This document shows, in pieces, positions 52,937 to 61,950 of a stretch of DNA of 64,000 nucleotides. Each line of letters opens with the position of its first letter. Position 1 is the first letter of the stretch. Made by a program: the position numbers and the translations under genes. Source of the stretch: Planktomarina sp. Its GTDB lineage: Bacteria; Pseudomonadota; Alphaproteobacteria; Rhodobacterales; Rhodobacteraceae. The notes beneath the pieces are model-generated. The model saw nothing but the letters and a program-made list of their open reading frames with translations. It had not been told where the DNA came from and ran no database searches. The stretch is taken from NCBI GenBank assembly GCA_016780825.1, contig JADHLF010000003.1:40215-104214 (forward strand). Reading direction: 5' to 3'.

Positions 52937-54513
52937 GCCTTCTTGAGATCCGCGGCCTCTCGGTTGATTTTCGCCAAGACGGTCGCGAGATACCCGCGGT
53001 GCGCAATGTGTCCTTTCACGTGGGCGCGGGGGAGACAGTCGCTGTTGTGGGGGAATCTGGGTCGGGAAAATCTGTGACCGCCCTGGCCACTGTCGATCTC
53101 TTGCCCGAAAGTGCCGAGGCACGCGGCTCTGTGCTTTTTCAAGGCGAAGAGATGATTGGCGCGCCAGAGGACCGTCTGCAACGTATCCGCGGCAATGATA
53201 TCAGCTTTATTTTTCAGGAGCCGATGACATCTTTGAACCCGCTGCACAGCATCGAGAAACAGTTGGGTGAGAGCCTTTCGGTGCATCAGGGTTTGCGCGG
53301 CCAGGCGTTGCAGGACCGCATTGTTGAACTGCTGGGCAAGGTCGGGATCCCCGACCCGGTGATGCGGCTCAAATCCTATCCGCATCAGCTCTCTGGCGGG
53401 CAAAGGCAGCGGGTGATGATTGCAATGGCCTTGGCCAATGAGCCGCAATTGTTGATTGCCGATGAGCCCACCACCGCCCTTGATGTGACGATTGAGGCAC
53501 AGATTCTAGAGCTATTGGCCGATTTGCAACGCAGTGAAGGCTTGAGCCTTTTGTTCATCACCCATGACTTGGGCGTGGTGCGTAGAATAGCAGATCGCGT
53601 GGTGGTGATGCGCCAGGGGGAAGTGGTGGAGAGTGGACCTTGCGCGCAGATCTTTGATGCGCCGGGCCATGCCTATACCAAAATGCTGCTTGATGCAGAG
53701 ACCATAGGAGCGCCCGCGCCGGTTGCCGAGGATGCCCCCGAGCTGCTGAGCACCGATCAGCTGCGCGTTTGGTTCCCTATTCAGCGCGGGGTTTTGCGCC
53801 GTACGGTCGGGCATGTGAAGGCGGTCAATGCAGCCAGCCTTTCGGTGCGGGCTGGGGAGACCTTGGGGGTTGTGGGAGAATCGGGCTCTGGGAAAACCTC
53901 GCTGGCCCTGGCGGTGATGCGGCTCATTGCGTCAAAAAATAGAATTTCCTTTTTAGGTCAAGACATTGATGCCCTCAACCGGCGGAAACTGCGCCCGCTG
54001 CGCAGTGATATGCAGATCGTATTTCAAGATCCCTTTGGCAGCTTGAGCCCGCGGATGTCGGTGATGGAGATTATCTCTGAGGGTTTGGAGATCCATAGCC
54101 GGACCAATCGCAGTCAGCATCGCGCGGCGGTGGCGTCGATGCTGCGGGAGGTGGGGCTGGATCCGGACACGATGGACCGTTACCCCCATGAATTTTCTGG
54201 TGGACAGCGCCAGCGCATCGCGATTGCCCGCGCGATGATTTTAAGGCCGAAATTTGTCGTCCTCGATGAGCCGACATCGGCGCTCGATCGCACCGTCCAG
54301 GTGCAAATTGTCGATTTATTGCGCGAATTGCAGCAAAAATATCAGCTTGGCTATCTGTTTATCAGTCATGATCTGAAGGTGGTGCGTGCTTTGTCGCATC
54401 GCGTGTTGGTCATGAAAGACGGCGATATCGTAGAGCACGGGCTGGCGCAGGACATCTTCGAAAGGCCGCAGCATCCCTATACCCAAACGCTCTTGGCGGC
54501 GGCTTTGGGTTAA
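52933..54513 (+). CDS. yejF: Microcin C/peptide ABC transporter ATP-binding protein YejF (duplicated ATPase)
   Basis: A 526-residue protein with two ABC ATPases in tandem. Walker A motifs are GESGSGKS and GESGSGKT, signatures LSGGQRQRV and FSGGQRQRI, and Walker B motifs LLIADEP and FVVLDEP. Each half ends with the oligopeptide-transporter C-terminal extension (HAYTKMLLDAE; HPYTQTLLAA). It energises the YejBE permease pair. Last gene of the operon. Confidence 0.95.
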   Translation: MSLLEIRGLSVDFRQDGREIPAVRNVSFHVGAGETVAVVGESGSGKSVTALATVDLLPESAEARGSVLFQGEEMIGAPEDRLQRIRGNDISFIFQEPMTSLNPLHSIEKQLGESLSVHQGLRGQALQDRIVELLGKVGIPDPVMRLKSYPHQLSGGQRQRVMIAMALANEPQLLIADEPTTALDVTIEAQILELLADLQRSEGLSLLFITHDLGVVRRIADRVVVMRQGEVVESGPCAQIFDAPGHAYTKMLLDAETIGAPAPVAEDAPELLSTDQLRVWFPIQRGVLRRTVGHVKAVNAASLSVRAGETLGVVGESGSGKTSLALAVMRLIASKNRISFLGQDIDALNRRKLRPLRSDMQIVFQDPFGSLSPRMSVMEIISEGLEIHSRTNRSQHRAAVASMLREVGLDPDTMDRYPHEFSGGQRQRIAIARAMILRPKFVVLDEPTSALDRTVQVQIVDLLRELQQKYQLGYLFISHDLKVVRALSHRVLVMKDGDIVEHGLAQDIFERPQHPYTQTLLAAALG

Positions 54514-54581
54514 CGGCTGCGAAACCAGAGCGAGACGTTCTGTGTTTTGCGATCTGCGCTTTGGGTCAGGGGGCTTGTGCC

Positions 54582-56000
54582 TTAGCTTGGATCCACCAAG
54601 ACGCAGGAAATTTCCTGGGCATGGAGCCGCCGGCAGGCAAGGTCGGCGCTGTGTTGCGTCAGACCGGTGAATAGGGCCTCATAGCCGCTGGCGCGGGCTT
54701 TGACCTTGCGTTCGGCGCCGTCCAGCGTGGTCATCTCTGCCAGGGCCATGCGGAGCAGAACCCGTTCCGCCTCATAGCGGGAGTTGAATTTTCCGATATT
54801 GATGCCCCAGCTGCGGCTGCCGGAGGCGTCGCTTCGGGCCACGGTCTCGGTTTCTTGCTCTGCCACGGGCGCGGCAACAAATGAGAACTGTGGCGGCCGC
54901 GCGCGCGGCGCGGTCACGGGCATCTCTGGGTCAAAGGTTGAGGCTGAGACCTGCACGGCGACGGCGCCCGATGTCGCGGATTGAACGGCTGTTAGGATAT
55001 CATCAGGTTGCACCAGCACCTCGGGCAGATCGGCCAAGAGCACCTCTTCGGGCGCGCTGGCCTTGCCAAAGGGCCGCATTTTAGGCCGGAGCGAGCGTTT
55101 TACGGCTGTCACCAGACGCAGAGTTTTTCCGCCAGTCTCGTTTTCATTTTGATCATAGGGTGGCAGGCTGGGGCGTTGCAGTTTGGCGGTGGCGGGCGCA
55201 CGCTCAAAGCCCATATCTAAAAGCTGCGCGACACGTTTGTTGCGCGCCGCTGTGGAGGATCCACCGAACATTGTGGCGACAATGCGCTTGCCGCCGCGCT
55301 CGGCGGAGGCAACCAAATTGAAGCCAGCGGCCCGTGTGTACCCCGTCTTGATCCCATCGGCCCCCTTATAGGCCGCGAGGAAGCGACGATTGGTATTATT
55401 CACTTTGCGAATTTTGGCATCAGCGCTGCGCCGCGAAAATAGATTATAATATTGCGGATAATCATAAATCATATGACGGCCCAAGATGGTCATGTCGCGC
55501 GCGGTCGACAGATGGCCGGAGCGCGTCAGACCATGGGCATTTTTAAACGTGGTGCGGGACATGCCCATGGCGCGGGCGGTGCGTGTCATGCGCTTGGCAA
55601 ATTCAACCTCTGAGCCTGAAATGGCCTCTCCAATGGCCGTGGCGGCATCATTGGCCGATTTGATCGCCGCAGCGCGAATGAGATAGCGCAGCTTGATCTT
55701 CTGGCCGCGTTTGAGCCAGAGTTTTGACGGCGGTTCTGCCGCGGCATTGCGCGATACGGTCACATAGCTGTCCAATGAGATTTCGTTGTTCTCAATCGCC
55801 TGAAACGCGACGTAGAGCGTCATCATTTTGGTCAAGGAGGCCGGATGTAGGCGGGTATCTGCATTGCGTGAATGATAAATTTCACCATTGCGCGCATCCA
55901 TAACCACCGCCGCATAGGGCGCCGCTTGTAGCGCCGCGGGCGGAGTGACCATCACCGCAAGAAAAGCTGCGATGAAATAGGGAATGAGCCGGTGTTTCAC
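54582..56000 (-). CDS. D-alanyl-D-alanine carboxypeptidase with C-terminal SPOR-like domain
   Basis: A 472-residue penicillin-binding protein of the DacA/S11 family. A Sec signal (LIPYFIAAFLAVMVTPPAALQAAP) precedes the three active-site motifs: SLTK (Ser55-Lys58), SAN in AAIKSANDAA, and KTG in DGIKTGYTRAAGF. After a long linker comes a C-terminal SPOR-like domain (WGINIGKFNSRYEAERVLLRMA) that would bind denuded septal peptidoglycan. It trims pentapeptides in the periplasm. Such DacA-SPOR proteins are known in alphaproteobacteria. Confidence 0.92.
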   Translation of the reverse strand: MKHRLIPYFIAAFLAVMVTPPAALQAAPYAAVVMDARNGEIYHSRNADTRLHPASLTKMMTLYVAFQAIENNEISLDSYVTVSRNAAAEPPSKLWLKRGQKIKLRYLIRAAAIKSANDAATAIGEAISGSEVEFAKRMTRTARAMGMSRTTFKNAHGLTRSGHLSTARDMTILGRHMIYDYPQYYNLFSRRSADAKIRKVNNTNRRFLAAYKGADGIKTGYTRAAGFNLVASAERGGKRIVATMFGGSSTAARNKRVAQLLDMGFERAPATAKLQRPSLPPYDQNENETGGKTLRLVTAVKRSLRPKMRPFGKASAPEEVLLADLPEVLVQPDDILTAVQSATSGAVAVQVSASTFDPEMPVTAPRARPPQFSFVAAPVAEQETETVARSDASGSRSWGINIGKFNSRYEAERVLLRMALAEMTTLDGAERKVKARASGYEALFTGLTQHSADLACRRLHAQEISCVLVDPS

Positions 56001-56190
56001 GCCTGCTGCCTCGCTCTTTATTACTGCCGGGATTTTTCCCGTGCCTTGCTCAGGAGAAGTCTAGCACAAACGAATCAGTGAAAGAATAGCTAAAATAAGG
56101 CTTTTTCTAGAACTGTAGATCGCTCATTTGCGCGAATTTAGATTTTCCCCACTAAATCTTGTATGTTGCGCAGGTATTGCCTTGAAATCG

Positions 56191-56895
56191 TCACATTTCT
56201 TTCAACAGCGCACTGACACTTTTAAACGAGGAAGCTTTAAAAAACCTTGGGCCCTCGGGCGGCGCATCTGCTTTTTCTATCTCCCATTCATAGCGGCCCG
56301 GAATATGAATAGCGGCGGCTCCGGCTGCGAGCGCCGGTAGAATGTCAGATTTTATGGAATTGCCCACCATTGCGGTTGCGGGCAGCTGCGCGCCAAAAAT
56401 CCTTTGATAGGTCGCGACGTGTTTTTCACTGACGATATGGACGTCGTCAAATAGATCCCCCAAACCTGATTGCGCCAATTTTTGCTCCTGATGCAAAAGA
56501 TCGCCCTTGGTTACCAGCACCAGCGCATAGTCTTGTGCCAGTTGTGGCAGGTATTCGGCGACGCCGGGCAAGAGGTGAATGGGATGGTTCAACATATCGC
56601 GCCCCATCGTCAGTATGTCATGGATCACATGGGCAGGAACCTGGCCCTTGGAGACGTCAATCGCCGTTTCGACCATCGACAGCATAAACCCTTTTATCCC
56701 ATAGCCATACCGCCCTAGGTTGCGACGTTCGGCGGCCAGTAGCTCCGCGTGCAGAGGGTCGGGCGGCGTGTATGCGCTGAGCATATCCGCAAAGCGGTCT
56801 TGGGTGAGGCGAAAGAATTCTTCATTTTGCCAAAGCGTGTCGTCGGCATCGAGGCCCAAAATTTTGATACTGCTTGGCAAGCTGGCCCTTTCCAT
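56191..56895 (-). CDS. HAD-family hydrolase
   Basis: A 234-residue phosphatase-like protein. Motif I is DADDT in ILGLDADDTLWQNEE (a DxDxT), motif II is the Thr in LVLVTKGDLLHQE, and the acidic end is MVGNSIKSDILPALAAGA. The helical cap lies between. Substrate is unknown; the pattern resembles the YjjG-like or PGP-like groups. It is divergent from clpS by 68 bases. Confidence 0.87.
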   Translation of the reverse strand: MERASLPSSIKILGLDADDTLWQNEEFFRLTQDRFADMLSAYTPPDPLHAELLAAERRNLGRYGYGIKGFMLSMVETAIDVSKGQVPAHVIHDILTMGRDMLNHPIHLLPGVAEYLPQLAQDYALVLVTKGDLLHQEQKLAQSGLGDLFDDVHIVSEKHVATYQRIFGAQLPATAMVGNSIKSDILPALAAGAAAIHIPGRYEWEIEKADAPPEGPRFFKASSFKSVSALLKEM

Positions 56896-56963
56896 TAACG
56901 GCTATAGTTTTATATAGAGTGAGAAGCAGCGATTTTGCAAACTGGCGATCAGAGGTAACTATT

Positions 56964-57302
56964 GTGACGGCGCATTGGACCATGGCAGCAGATACTCCCG
57001 AAGATGAGGGCGATTTCGGCGTGGCCTTGGACAGCCGTCCAAAAACCAAACGACCGCCGCTTTACAAGGTGCTCATCCTGAATGATGACTATACGCCCAT
57101 GGAATTTGTGATCATGGTTCTGGAGCGGTTTTTTGGTCTCACCCATCAAGAAAGTTTTGAGCTGATGCTCACAGTGCATAAAAAGGGCCTGGCAGTCGTC
57201 GGGGTTTATAGCCGTGAGATTGCAGAAACCAAAGTGGCGCAGGTCTTGGATATGGCGCAGCGCCATGAACATCCGCTGCAATGCACCATGGAAAAAGAAT
57301 AA
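56964..57302 (+). CDS. clpS: ATP-dependent Clp protease adaptor ClpS
   Basis: N-end-rule adaptor that hands substrates to ClpA. The core PPLYKVLILNDDYTPMEFVI contains the N-degron pocket (NDDYTPMEFV), followed by VHKKGLAVVGVYSREIAETK and the C-terminal HPLQCTMEKE. I use GTG 56964, which has AGAGG 8 bases upstream; ATG 56982 is possible. The upstream extension of the frame is a shadow. It is followed 3 bases later by the methyltransferase gene. Confidence 0.93.
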   Translation: MTAHWTMAADTPEDEGDFGVALDSRPKTKRPPLYKVLILNDDYTPMEFVIMVLERFFGLTHQESFELMLTVHKKGLAVVGVYSREIAETKVAQVLDMAQRHEHPLQCTMEKE

Positions 57303-57305
57303 GCC

Positions 57306-58256
57306 GTGGCGCGTCTTTCGCTTGCGTTTGACACGGGGCTCGCGCGCCGTGATGGGCCGACAGCTCTGCTGCACCCGCCGGTTGGTTTCGACGTGGCGGG
57401 ACTTTCAGACCCTTTGATCATCCAGCCGCATGTTGCGCTCAATACCGCTTGGCACAATCAAGGTTTTTCTTGTGACACGGCGCTTCCAGACCGGCGCTTT
57501 GCGCTTGCGGTGGTCTGTTGTACGCGCTCCAAACACCAGACCGCAGATCTCATCGCACAGGCAGCCGCTTGTGCTGAGATTGTCGTGGTGGATGGGCAAA
57601 AGACCGATGGGATCGACAGCCATTACAGGGCGCTGCGCAAATTGACCGCCGTTCAAGGCACGATCACCAAGGCTCACGGGCGCCTGTTTTGGTTTGCTGG
57701 CACGCAATTGCCCAGCCTGCGTGCGGTGGATCAAAACTTTGGCAGATTCGTCACGCAGTCGGGTGTGTTTTCCGCCGGGGCGGTGGATCCGGCATCGGCT
57801 TTGCTGGCGGAGTCTTTGCCGGAGCATGTGGCAGGCGATGTGCTGGATTTAGGCGCCGGTTGGGGCTATTTGTCGGCGCAGATTTTAAAGCGCAATGCGG
57901 TCACGCGGCTTGATTTGGTGGAAGCTGACCATTTTGCTTTGAACTGTGCCAAACGCAATATATGCGATCCACGGGCTGCCTTTCATTGGGCGGATGCGCG
58001 TGATTGGACCGGCGTTTATGACGCGGTGGTGATGAACCCGCCATTTCACACCGGGCGAGAGGGTGATCCCGAATTGGGCCGCGCATTTATTGCCGCCGCC
58101 CGGCGCTGTTTGGGGCCAAAGGGAACACTTTATATGGTGGCCAATCGTCATCTGCCATATGAAACAACGCTAGAACAGTGCTTTGCAAAGGTGTTGGAGC
58201 TTCCGGGCAACGGTCGATTTAAGCTCTTCCAGGCATCTCGCCCAAAGCGAAAATAA
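57306..58256 (+). CDS. RsmC-like class I methyltransferase
   Basis: A 316-residue two-domain methyltransferase. The N-terminal half is the RsmC-type degenerate domain (EIVVVDGQKTDGIDSHYRAL). The C-terminal half has the SAM motif VLDLGAGWGYLSAQIL and the N2-guanine motif NPPFHTGRE. RsmC methylates G1207 of 16S rRNA; orthology is probable but other N2-guanine sites are possible. The GTG start lies 3 bases after clpS, so the two are coupled. Confidence 0.87.
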   Translation: MARLSLAFDTGLARRDGPTALLHPPVGFDVAGLSDPLIIQPHVALNTAWHNQGFSCDTALPDRRFALAVVCCTRSKHQTADLIAQAAACAEIVVVDGQKTDGIDSHYRALRKLTAVQGTITKAHGRLFWFAGTQLPSLRAVDQNFGRFVTQSGVFSAGAVDPASALLAESLPEHVAGDVLDLGAGWGYLSAQILKRNAVTRLDLVEADHFALNCAKRNICDPRAAFHWADARDWTGVYDAVVMNPPFHTGREGDPELGRAFIAAARRCLGPKGTLYMVANRHLPYETTLEQCFAKVLELPGNGRFKLFQASRPKRK

Positions 58257-58295
58257 CCGTTAGACTGCGTAAGATTCGCAAGCTCTGGAGTGTTT

Positions 58296-59099
58296 ATGTC
58301 TTTTTCAGTCACCGGTAAAACGGCCATTGTTACAGGCGCTGCCAATGGTGTGGGCCTGGCCATTGCGCGGCACTTGGCCGATGCGGGCGCCAATGTCATG
58401 TTTGCCGATAAGGACGAGGCACGGTTGCGCGCTGAAGTGGGCGATATGGCGGATGAAGCCAGCAATATCCGCTATTTTTCCGGAGATTTGCGGGAAAAAT
58501 TGACCATTGCCAATTTGCTTTCGGCCACATTGGATGCTTTTGATCAAGTGGATATTTTGGTCAATGGGGCGCGGCAAATTTTACGCACCTCTCCTCTGGA
58601 ACAAGAGGATGACAGCATCGAGACCATGCTGGACCAAAATCTCATGGCGGGATTTAAACTTTCGCAAATGGTGGCTCGACGGATGATCAAACAGGGCAAA
58701 GACAGCGATCGTCCCTGTGTCGGCACCATCATCAACCTCTCATCGATCGCGGCGCAAAGAACGCAATCGGACCTGATGGGGTTTTCAGTCAGCTGCGCGG
58801 CGCTCGATCAAATGACCCGCTGCCTGGCGGTGAGCCTTGCGCCAGAGCGCGTGCGGGTGAATGCGGTGGCTTTCGGCTCTGTCATGTCCGCATCCCTGCA
58901 AGATCATCTGCGCGAACATCCCGATCACCGCGATGCGATTTTGGCGGCGACGCCACAAGGGCGCATTGCGGGTCCGACAGAGGTTGCGGAAGCCGTGCAA
59001 TTTTTAGCCTCAGACAGCTCGTCATTTGTCACGGGCGAGATATTAACCGTAGATGGTGGCCGCAGCCTGGTTGACGCGGTGGGCGCATCGCTGCATTGA
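58296..59099 (+). CDS. SDR family protein with altered catalytic Tyr/Lys, upstream of hemF
   Basis: A 267-residue short-chain dehydrogenase fold. The cofactor loop TGAANGVG (13-20) and the DGG-type end (LTVDGGRSLVDA) are normal, and the conserved Ser is in INLSSIAAQ. The YxxxK catalytic motif reads FSVSC: Phe163 in place of Tyr and Cys167 in place of Lys. NNAG is NGAR. A classic hydride-transfer reaction is therefore unlikely. CTGGAG lies 5 bases before the ATG at 58296. It ends 8 bases before hemF, so the two genes are co-transcribed. Confidence 0.88.
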   Translation: MSFSVTGKTAIVTGAANGVGLAIARHLADAGANVMFADKDEARLRAEVGDMADEASNIRYFSGDLREKLTIANLLSATLDAFDQVDILVNGARQILRTSPLEQEDDSIETMLDQNLMAGFKLSQMVARRMIKQGKDSDRPCVGTIINLSSIAAQRTQSDLMGFSVSCAALDQMTRCLAVSLAPERVRVNAVAFGSVMSASLQDHLREHPDHRDAILAATPQGRIAGPTEVAEAVQFLASDSSSFVTGEILTVDGGRSLVDAVGASLH

Positions 59100-59107
59100 A
59101 GAGAGCC

Positions 59108-59989
59108 ATGACAGAGACATTTGATTCCGAAAAAGCCGCTGCAAGATCCTGGTTCCGCCAGTTGCGGGACGACATTGTGGCCCGTTTCGAAGCGATAGAG
59201 GCGCAGCATGAGAGTGATGCGCCCTGCGGAACATTTACCGTCACCCCAACCCAGCGCACGGCCGAAGATGGCTCGGATGCCGGTGGCGGGTTGATGAGCG
59301 TGATGCGCGGTGGCCGGGTGTTTGAGAAAGTTGGGGTCAATGTCTCCACAGTTTTCGGCACCTTGGGCGCGCGGGCGCAGGAGGCCATGGCGGCGCGCAA
59401 GGGTATCCCCGGCATGCGCGATGATCCAAGATTTTGGGCGGCGGGCATTTCGCTTGTGGCGCATATGCAAAATCCGCATTGCCCAGCAGTGCACATGAAT
59501 ACCCGGATGTTTTGGACACCGCATGCTTGGTGGTTTGGCGGTGGGTCTGATCTGAATCCCTGCATCGAATATCCCGAGGACACCGCGCAGTTTCATGGGG
59601 TTTTAAACGCCTATTGCGCGCCGCATGGGGCAGATATTTATCCGCGCTATAAGGCCTGGGCCGATGAATACTTCTATATCCCCCACCGCAAGAGGGCGCG
59701 CGGCGTGGGCGGTATTTTCTATGATGATCATTGCACCGGAGATTGGGAAAAAGACTTTGCGCTCACCCAAGATGTCGGGCGGGCATTTTTACCGGCCTAT
59801 GCGCCATTGGTCGAGGCGCGACTTCATCAGCCCTGGGGCGCGGCAGAGCGCGACGCTCAGTTGATTCATCGTGGGTTATATGCGGAATATAATTTGCTCT
59901 ATGACCGCGGCACGAAATTCGGTCTCGAAACTGGCCACGATCCAGATGCTGTTCTGATGAGCTTGCCTCCTTTGGCAAAATGGACCTAG
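59108..59989 (+). CDS. hemF: Oxygen-dependent coproporphyrinogen III oxidase
   Basis: Converts coproporphyrinogen III to protoporphyrinogen IX using O2, in heme (and possibly bacteriochlorophyll) synthesis. The start at 59108 gives TETFDSEKAAARSWF. The 293 residues contain FEKVGVNVSTVFG, HMNTRMFWTPHAWWFGGGSDL, the conserved catalytic Asp/His region in YIPHRKRARGVGGIFYDDH, and YAEYNLLYDRGTKFGLETG. A gap of about 400 bases without a gene follows. Confidence 0.96.
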   Translation: MTETFDSEKAAARSWFRQLRDDIVARFEAIEAQHESDAPCGTFTVTPTQRTAEDGSDAGGGLMSVMRGGRVFEKVGVNVSTVFGTLGARAQEAMAARKGIPGMRDDPRFWAAGISLVAHMQNPHCPAVHMNTRMFWTPHAWWFGGGSDLNPCIEYPEDTAQFHGVLNAYCAPHGADIYPRYKAWADEYFYIPHRKRARGVGGIFYDDHCTGDWEKDFALTQDVGRAFLPAYAPLVEARLHQPWGAAERDAQLIHRGLYAEYNLLYDRGTKFGLETGHDPDAVLMSLPPLAKWT

Positions 59990-60393
59990 CAGTCTCAGAC
60001 CGCCTGATCGTTGGTTTGATGAGCTTACATCGGCGGTTATCGGTAGTCTTTTGTTAAGAAAAGCCGCGTGGCACCTGCAAAAGCAGGTGCAAAGTGCTCA
60101 TGAAAATTTATCTGATATTACGAGTATTTTAATTAACATTAACGTAACATATAATTTAGAACTGACGGCCATGGTATCATTCATATCCAGTAAGATGATG
60201 TTTTAAATTTTTTTTGTTGATATATATCTGAATTGGCACAGGTGAAAATCCCAAGCACGCTCATCTTTTTTAAAAACTCTATTAAATTCAATCGAAGGTC
60301 TCTGCACGCATTAACAGAACTTTAGGTTTTGCCGACTTCATCTGACGCAACTGAAATTTAAGACAGTTCAATGGACTAGGATCGGATCGTTCG
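59990..60393. other. 404-base AT-rich gap between hemF and the ferric reductase
   Basis: No credible gene. It holds a perfect hairpin GCACCTGC-AAAA-GCAGGTGC (60071-60090) without a T-tract, then a run of AT-rich sequence (60095-60300) including CATATAATTTAG near 60148, which resembles a -10 element, and a stretch of eight Ts near 60208. Likely the promoter region of the downstream reductase. Confidence 0.6.
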
Positions 60394-61725
60394 ATGACTA
60401 ATAAAACCTTCGCATTGGCCACGATTTTTGTTTTTGCACATATTGCCTTCGTGGCCCCTTTTGTGCCGTCAAAGAATATCTTGCCGGCTGGATTTGGGGC
60501 GCTTTCTATGACCTCGATGGCGCTTGTGCTGGTCGTCGCGGCCCGTTGGCGTCTTGTCGATCGGATATTGGGTGGACCTGACAAATCCTACGGGGTGCAC
60601 CGCTGGCTCGGGCTCTCTGCGATTGGTGGGGGGCTGGCGCATTGGGCATTGGCCTCACCCGTCGGATCGGGCATTTTGCCGGCGCTCGCAGGCGGCGGCC
60701 GTGATGCAGGTCTGATTGCGATGCTTGGGCTGATTGTTTTGACATTCGCGGCCATGTCGCGAGCGATCCCCTATCACATTTGGAAAGCAAGCCATATGTT
60801 GATGGGGCCCTTGTTCCTCTTGGCGGCTTTTCACACCTTCTTTGTCCCCAGTCCCTTGGCCTTGGGTGCGGCCCCTTGGACCTTGATGGCGGCGGCTTCC
60901 ATCGTTGGAGTGATCGCATGGTGCCAGACCCTGCTGCGGAAATTGGTTCCAGCGCCTTTGGTTGAGGTTGAGCGTGCAACGGCCTTTGAAGGTGGTGTGG
61001 ACGTCACATTCCGATCAAAGAAGCCATTGCCTAAGTTTCAACCCGGTCAATTCGCGATGCTTGCGCATAGGGGCGCGCGTGCTGAAGCACATCCCTTTAC
61101 CATTGCCAGCGGAGATGCGATGACCCGGCGCTTTGTCATCCGTGCAGCTGGGGATTGGACCGATAATTTTGTCAAATCGGTCAAAGTGGGGGATCGCTTT
61201 CGGCTCGGCCGCGGCATGGGACGGTTCTTGCCGCAAACCGACAGTCACCGAAAGGAGCAGTTTTGGGTTGCCGGCGGTGTTGGTATCACGCCTTTTCTCG
61301 CCGCCCTTGAGCGTATGCAGCCTGACGTATCGGCCCGTGTGACTTTGATTTTTGGCATTCGGTCTCGAGAGGCGGCTGGTGCGCTTGACGATGTAGAGCG
61401 CCACGCAAGACGCCTGCCACAGCTCAACTTGATTGTTCTGTCCGATGATCGCAACGAAGGGCTGACGCCGCCGCGATTGGCACAGATCATTCGTGATATG
61501 AGCGAAGATACGCAGGTCTATCTGTGCGGACCGCAGGGGTTAAAGAACATGATCGTGCGTGCATGGGCCATGGCGGGCATGAGAGGGCGGATATACAGCG
61601 AACTCTTCGACTTCCGCGGTGCTTATGGGATGGAGCATTTGAATTACATTCTCGGTCCGATCTTAGATGCCGCGCGACATGTAAAGCTGGCGGTAAAAAG
61701 ACCTCCGCTTAGGGCTTCTGCATAA
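60394..61725 (+). CDS. Ferric-reductase-like membrane flavoprotein
   Basis: A 443-residue NOX/FRE-type protein. The N-terminal half has about six hydrophobic segments, with heme-ligand-like histidines in VHRWLGLSAIGGGLAHWAL and YHIWKASHMLMGPLFLLAAFHTF. The C-terminal half is an FAD/NAD(P) reductase: PGQFAMLAHRGARAEAHPFTIAS, WVAGGVGITPFLAAL, VYLCGPQGLKNMIVR. It could reduce ferric iron or act in another transmembrane electron chain; no iron-transport genes flank it. Upstream sequence is AT-rich. Confidence 0.88.
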   Translation: MTNKTFALATIFVFAHIAFVAPFVPSKNILPAGFGALSMTSMALVLVVAARWRLVDRILGGPDKSYGVHRWLGLSAIGGGLAHWALASPVGSGILPALAGGGRDAGLIAMLGLIVLTFAAMSRAIPYHIWKASHMLMGPLFLLAAFHTFFVPSPLALGAAPWTLMAAASIVGVIAWCQTLLRKLVPAPLVEVERATAFEGGVDVTFRSKKPLPKFQPGQFAMLAHRGARAEAHPFTIASGDAMTRRFVIRAAGDWTDNFVKSVKVGDRFRLGRGMGRFLPQTDSHRKEQFWVAGGVGITPFLAALERMQPDVSARVTLIFGIRSREAAGALDDVERHARRLPQLNLIVLSDDRNEGLTPPRLAQIIRDMSEDTQVYLCGPQGLKNMIVRAWAMAGMRGRIYSELFDFRGAYGMEHLNYILGPILDAARHVKLAVKRPPLRASA

Positions 61726-61776
61726 CGCCATTTCAACACGAAATGAGGGCCGCGCCGGCCTGGGCAGGCAGGCGCA

Positions 61777-61796
61777 GCCCGGTGTTGCCACCGGGC
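61777..61796. repeat. Hairpin after the ferric reductase gene
   Basis: GCCCGGTG-TTGC-CACCGGGC: a perfect 8-bp stem with a 4-base loop in the 225-base gap between two convergent genes. No T-tract on either strand, so not a classic terminator. Confidence 0.55.
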
Positions 61797-61950
61797 AAAG
61801 TCATTTGGCTTGATGGTCGGGTTATGCAGAGGTCTTTGCGCACGAGTTCTAAACGATATCAGCCTTTATAACCTACAAATCTCTGTCCGGCGGAAACGCC
61901 CGGCTGCGCCATTTTCTGGGGCCCGGCGGTCGGGCAAGTCGCGGCACCTG

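Noticed and set aside
60288..60584. Minus-strand open frame of 98 codons spanning the gap before the ferric reductase
   Set aside because: Overlaps the start of a well-supported gene, lacks a ribosome-binding site and has no recognisable motif.
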